From contig CAYICL010000006.1 of the NCBI GenBank assembly GCA_964361885.1, forward strand, positions 1-25,467: a DNA stretch of 25,467 bases. Direction: 5' to 3'. A program made the position numbers and the translations under genes. Every line of letters begins with the position of its first letter. The first letter of the stretch is position 1. Below, piece after piece: positions 23,124-25,467 of the stretch. This DNA comes from CAYICL01 sp964361885. GTDB lineage: Bacteria > Patescibacteriota > Microgenomatia > UBA1400 > CG1-02-47-37. Under the pieces are notes generated by a model. The model searched no databases, was not told the origin of the DNA, and saw only the letters and a program-made list of their open reading frames with translations.

Positions 23124-24273
23124 GAGGCCTCCTTTGCTTTAAGGCAGTATTAACAGCCCGGTACTCAGACCAGGCATACTCTATTGTACCAAAGCAGATC
23201 GACTTTTCATGGGCTTTGCCAAATAAACCGACGATGTCTCCGGGTTTGGCTAATTTGATCGCCAGATTAATTGCTTTTTGCCGGTCCGGCTCGATAAGCA
23301 GACGGTGGTGGTTGGCTTTTCTTTCTTCGCGCCAACCAGCGGCAATCGCCTCAATAATCTTGTTCAAGTCTTCGGTGCGCGGATCTTCGGCGGTTAAAAT
23401 GGTAATATCGGCCAAGCGAGCGCTGATGCCGCCCATAATGGGTCTTTTTAAAACATCTCTTAAACCGGCACAGCCGAAGACGGCAATAGTTCTTCCCTGT
23501 CCGCTTTTAAGCCGGTTAAGACTGTGCAGGGCTTTTTCCAAGGCGTCAGGTTTGTGGGCAAAATCAATCACTACGGCAAAAGGCTTGGTTTGAATAATTT
23601 CCATCCGGCCGGGAATACCCGGAAAAGACCGCATCGCCGCATCAAGTTTAGTTTGGCTTAAACCTAAATCTTTAGCCACAACTAAGGCGGCATTAAGGTT
23701 GACTTGCTGAAAATCTGAATGATCGGAAAAAGTTAAGATTTTTCCAAAAGCAATTTTTCTGGCAGCGTTTGATGACGGATCATCCTGGTTTAAGACAGCA
23801 ATCTGAGAAGCTTTAATAAGCTTTAATTTAGCTTGTTGGTAATTAACGAAAGTCCGATGATAATCCAAGTGTTCATGGCGGATATTGGTAATCACGCCGT
23901 AAGTGAAAACAATCCCCCACGTCCGGTGCTGATCTAAGCCATGGGAAGTGACTTCTAAAATAAGATATTGATTGCCGCGCTTAACCGCATTTTTGATAAG
24001 TTTTTGCAAAACAAACGGTTCGGGATTAGTAACGTGCAGACCCGGAGCAGAAATCGTGGAAATTAAAGCCGCTTTCAAACCAGAGGCCTGTAAAATATGA
24101 TGTAAAAGATGGCAAACACTGGTTTTTCCGGAAGTACCGGTAATACCGATAATGGTTAAATTTCTTGAGGGGAAACCGTAAAGCAGATTAGCCAAAATCG
24201 CCTTGGGTAAATGCCAAAAAGTATTAACCAGCCAGTTGGGCAGAAAGCTTCTAAGCTTAGTTTTTAAACTCAT
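23116..24273 (-). CDS. murE: MurE-type UDP-MurNAc-dipeptide ligase lacking the N-terminal domain
   Basis: Predicted to add the third stem residue (diaminopimelate, lysine or similar) to UDP-MurNAc-L-Ala-D-Glu. At 385 aa it is about 100 residues shorter than typical MurE, because the N-terminal UDP-binding domain is replaced by a 35-residue amphipathic lead (FLPNWLVNTFWHLPKAILA, 10-28). The ATPase core is intact: P-loop GITGTSGKTS (43-52), EVTSHGLDQHR (107-117), HEHLDYH (133-139), FPGIPGRME (217-225), DFAHKPDALEKAL (237-249), FGCAGLRDVLKRPIMG (266-281) and GKAHEKS (352-358). The specificity site, DNPR in DAP-adding enzymes, reads EDPR (296-299), so Arg is kept but the preceding pair is changed. 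It is the first gene of the minus-strand cluster; a TAAAAT hexamer precedes its ATG by 6 nt. Confidence 0.92.
   Translation of the reverse strand: MSLKTKLRSFLPNWLVNTFWHLPKAILANLLYGFPSRNLTIIGITGTSGKTSVCHLLHHILQASGLKAALISTISAPGLHVTNPEPFVLQKLIKNAVKRGNQYLILEVTSHGLDQHRTWGIVFTYGVITNIRHEHLDYHRTFVNYQQAKLKLIKASQIAVLNQDDPSSNAARKIAFGKILTFSDHSDFQQVNLNAALVVAKDLGLSQTKLDAAMRSFPGIPGRMEIIQTKPFAVVIDFAHKPDALEKALHSLNRLKSGQGRTIAVFGCAGLRDVLKRPIMGGISARLADITILTAEDPRTEDLNKIIEAIAAGWREERKANHHRLLIEPDRQKAINLAIKLAKPGDIVGLFGKAHEKSICFGTIEYAWSEYRAVNTALKQRRPHG
23128..23135 (-). promoter_or_regulatory. Strong Shine-Dalgarno of the glmU-like gene
   Basis: AAAGGAGG lies 4 nt before the ATG at 23123 on the minus strand, within the last codons of murE (Lys-Gln-Arg-Arg-Pro). 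It shows that Shine-Dalgarno initiation exists in this organism, which makes its absence at nearly all other starts meaningful. Confidence 0.8.
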
Positions 24274-24274
24274 C

Positions 24275-24289
24275 AGTGTATTTTACACT
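24275..24289 (-). promoter_or_regulatory. murE -10 element inside a 15-nt inverted repeat
   Basis: AGTGTA and TACACT flank TTT, forming an inverted repeat directly upstream of murE. The minus-strand -10 TAAAAT (24280-24285) lies inside it and ends 6 nt before the ATG, which again predicts a leaderless mRNA. A protein bound to the repeat would cover the -10. The -35 is unclear (AAGCCC at 17 nt; TGGACA only with a 22-nt spacer). Confidence 0.4.
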
Positions 24290-24322
24290 ACCCGCCCTTG
24301 ATGGGCTTGTCCACCCCTGGCG

Positions 24323-24331
24323 TGATACAAT
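24323..24331 (+). promoter_or_regulatory. Extended -10 promoter element of the helicase gene
   Basis: TGATACAAT on the plus strand matches the extended -10 pattern TGnTATAAT except for one base. A start near 24338 would give a leader of about 12 nt with no Shine-Dalgarno before the ATG at 24350. It lies in the 76-bp divergent gap shared with murE. Confidence 0.45.
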
Positions 24332-24349
24332 TAAGCTCACAATTCAGTT

Positions 24350-25467
24350 ATGTTTAAACAAAAGAGATTTTTTCGAGGCAGAAGACAACCACGATCATTT
24401 AACCCATCCTTTTTGATTCAGAGAGTAAGGGAACAATCAACATTAGAGGTAGTGGCAATTGAGAATGATTTTGCTGATTTTCCAGTGGCGGAGCAAATTA
24501 AGATTAATATCAAAGCTAAGGGTTATTTGATTCCCACCCCAATTCAAGACAAAGTTATCCCTCTGATTATTAAAGGTGAAGACGTGGTGGGAATAGCCAA
24601 TACCGGCACTGGTAAAACTGCGGCTTTTTTAATCCCGCTGATTGACAAAGTCTTTAAAAACAGAAACGAGAAAGTCTTGGTGATTACCCCAACCAGGGAG
24701 TTAGCGGCCCAAATTGAGGCCGAATTTATGGCGACTGCCAGCAATCTAAGGATGTATTCGGCACTTTGTATCGGTGGAGCCGGGATAGGCCAGCAAATTA
24801 ACCGCTTGAGGCAAACACCGCAATTTGTGATCGGCACGCCGGGCCGGTTAAAAGATTTGGAGCAAAGACGGGTTTTGCACTTAAGCAGTTTTACTACCAT
24901 CGTGCTAGACGAGGTGGATAGAATGCTGGATATGGGTTTTATCCATGATGTGCAACATTTAATTTCGTTTTTGCCTGACAAGAGACAGTCGTTATTTTTT
25001 TCGGCAACCATAGAAGGTAAGGTAAAAGAGGTAATGGCCGGTTTTTTAAGAAATCCGACAATAGTATCGGTCAAAACAAGGGATGTGGCTGATAATGTTA
25101 ATCAAGAAATTGTTAGGCTTTCAGGGAGAAATAAAGTTGATGTACTACATGAACTTTTAATTAAAGAGGGTTTTGATAAAGTGCTGGTATTTGGCAGGAC
25201 AAAATGGAGCATGGAAAAGCTGGCCAAAACTTTAACAGACAGGGGTTTTAAAGCGACGGCAATTCATAGCAATAAAACGCAAAATCAAAGACAGCGAGCA
25301 TTAACCCAATTTAAAAACGGAGAGGTAAAAATACTATTGGCGACCGATGTGGCCCAAAGAGGTTTAGATATTGAGGATGTGACCCATGTCATTAATTTTG
25401 ATTTACCAGAAACACAAGAAGACTATATTCATAGAATCGGCAGAACCGCCAGGGCAGACAAAAAAGG
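24350..25467 (+). CDS. DEAD-box RNA helicase, N-terminal part (runs off right edge)
   Basis: ATP-dependent RNA helicase of the RhlE/CshA/DeaD type, acting on structured RNA in ribosome assembly, translation or decay. The first 372 codons are present; the C-terminal tail is beyond the window. A short basic, RG-containing N-terminus (MFKQKRFFRGRRQPR) precedes an upstream Phe and the Q motif PTPIQ (62-66), Walker A ANTGTGKT (83-90), PTRELA (114-119), TPGRL (163-167), motif II DEVD (187-190) instead of DEAD, SAT (218-220), the domain 2 motif LATDVAQRGLDI (330-341) and HRIGRTAR (361-368). The DEVD variant keeps both acidic catalytic residues. It is transcribed away from the cell-wall cluster and has its own promoter. 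Confidence 0.95.
   Translation, partial: MFKQKRFFRGRRQPRSFNPSFLIQRVREQSTLEVVAIENDFADFPVAEQIKINIKAKGYLIPTPIQDKVIPLIIKGEDVVGIANTGTGKTAAFLIPLIDKVFKNRNEKVLVITPTRELAAQIEAEFMATASNLRMYSALCIGGAGIGQQINRLRQTPQFVIGTPGRLKDLEQRRVLHLSSFTTIVLDEVDRMLDMGFIHDVQHLISFLPDKRQSLFFSATIEGKVKEVMAGFLRNPTIVSVKTRDVADNVNQEIVRLSGRNKVDVLHELLIKEGFDKVLVFGRTKWSMEKLAKTLTDRGFKATAIHSNKTQNQRQRALTQFKNGEVKILLATDVAQRGLDIEDVTHVINFDLPETQEDYIHRIGRTARADKK

Noticed and set aside
1..25467. CRISPR arrays, tRNA or rRNA genes, insertion sequences, prophage genes
   Set aside because: No regularly spaced repeats, transposase or integrase motifs, or RNA gene signatures were seen; almost all sequence is accounted for by housekeeping genes.

Overview
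This 25.5 kb window is almost wall-to-wall coding sequence on the minus strand. It is a fused peptidoglycan-precursor and cell-division (dcw-type) supercluster. It looks bacterial and most like a Candidate Phyla Radiation (Patescibacteria) genome, possibly the Microgenomates/OP11 side. That placement is inference from very short or overlapping gene junctions, short divergent Mur enzymes, an archaeal-like GlmU-type enzyme, the GVHH-type IleRS and a rough 40% GC by eye. TGA is used as a normal stop (for example at the ftsW/murG ATGA overlap), so the recoded Gracilibacteria/Absconditabacteria are unlikely.

Layout in the direction of minus-strand transcription (right to left): murE, glmU-like bifunctional enzyme, murC, murB, murA, unknown gene (184 aa), glmS, yvcK, alpha/beta hydrolase, murF with a membrane-anchored N-terminus, DegT-type aminotransferase, femX, mraY, murI, murD, ftsW, murG, ftsQ, ftsA, ftsZ, unknown gene (158 aa), an intrinsic terminator, then the start of ileS, which runs off the left edge. 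At the right edge a DEAD-box helicase is transcribed divergently from murE and runs off the window. No gene-free stretch exceeds about 85 bases. There are no rRNA or tRNA genes, CRISPR arrays or insertion sequences.

Together the genes cover most of the route from fructose-6-phosphate to lipid II: GlmS and the GlmU-like enzyme (UDP-GlcNAc), MurA/MurB (UDP-MurNAc), MurC/D/E/F (stem peptide, with MurI supplying D-Glu), MraY/MurG (lipid I and II) and FemX (probable bridge amino acids). They also encode the polymerase and divisome core FtsW, FtsQ, FtsA and FtsZ. YvcK probably links the pathway to carbon status. No ftsI/PBP, ftsL, ddl, alr, mraZ or rsmH lies in the window.

The most interesting signals are departures from textbook enzymes. 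MurA has Asp in place of the fosfomycin-target Cys. MurI has Ser in place of its second catalytic Cys. MraY keeps only one His of the HHH motif. MurB lacks the segment carrying the YRxS substrate motif. MurE and MurF lack the usual N-terminal substrate domain, and MurF has a membrane domain there instead. Shine-Dalgarno sequences are nearly absent: only the glmU-like gene and murC have clear ones. Many starts instead have a -10-like hexamer 5 to 9 nt upstream, which suggests widespread leaderless transcripts started inside the cluster.
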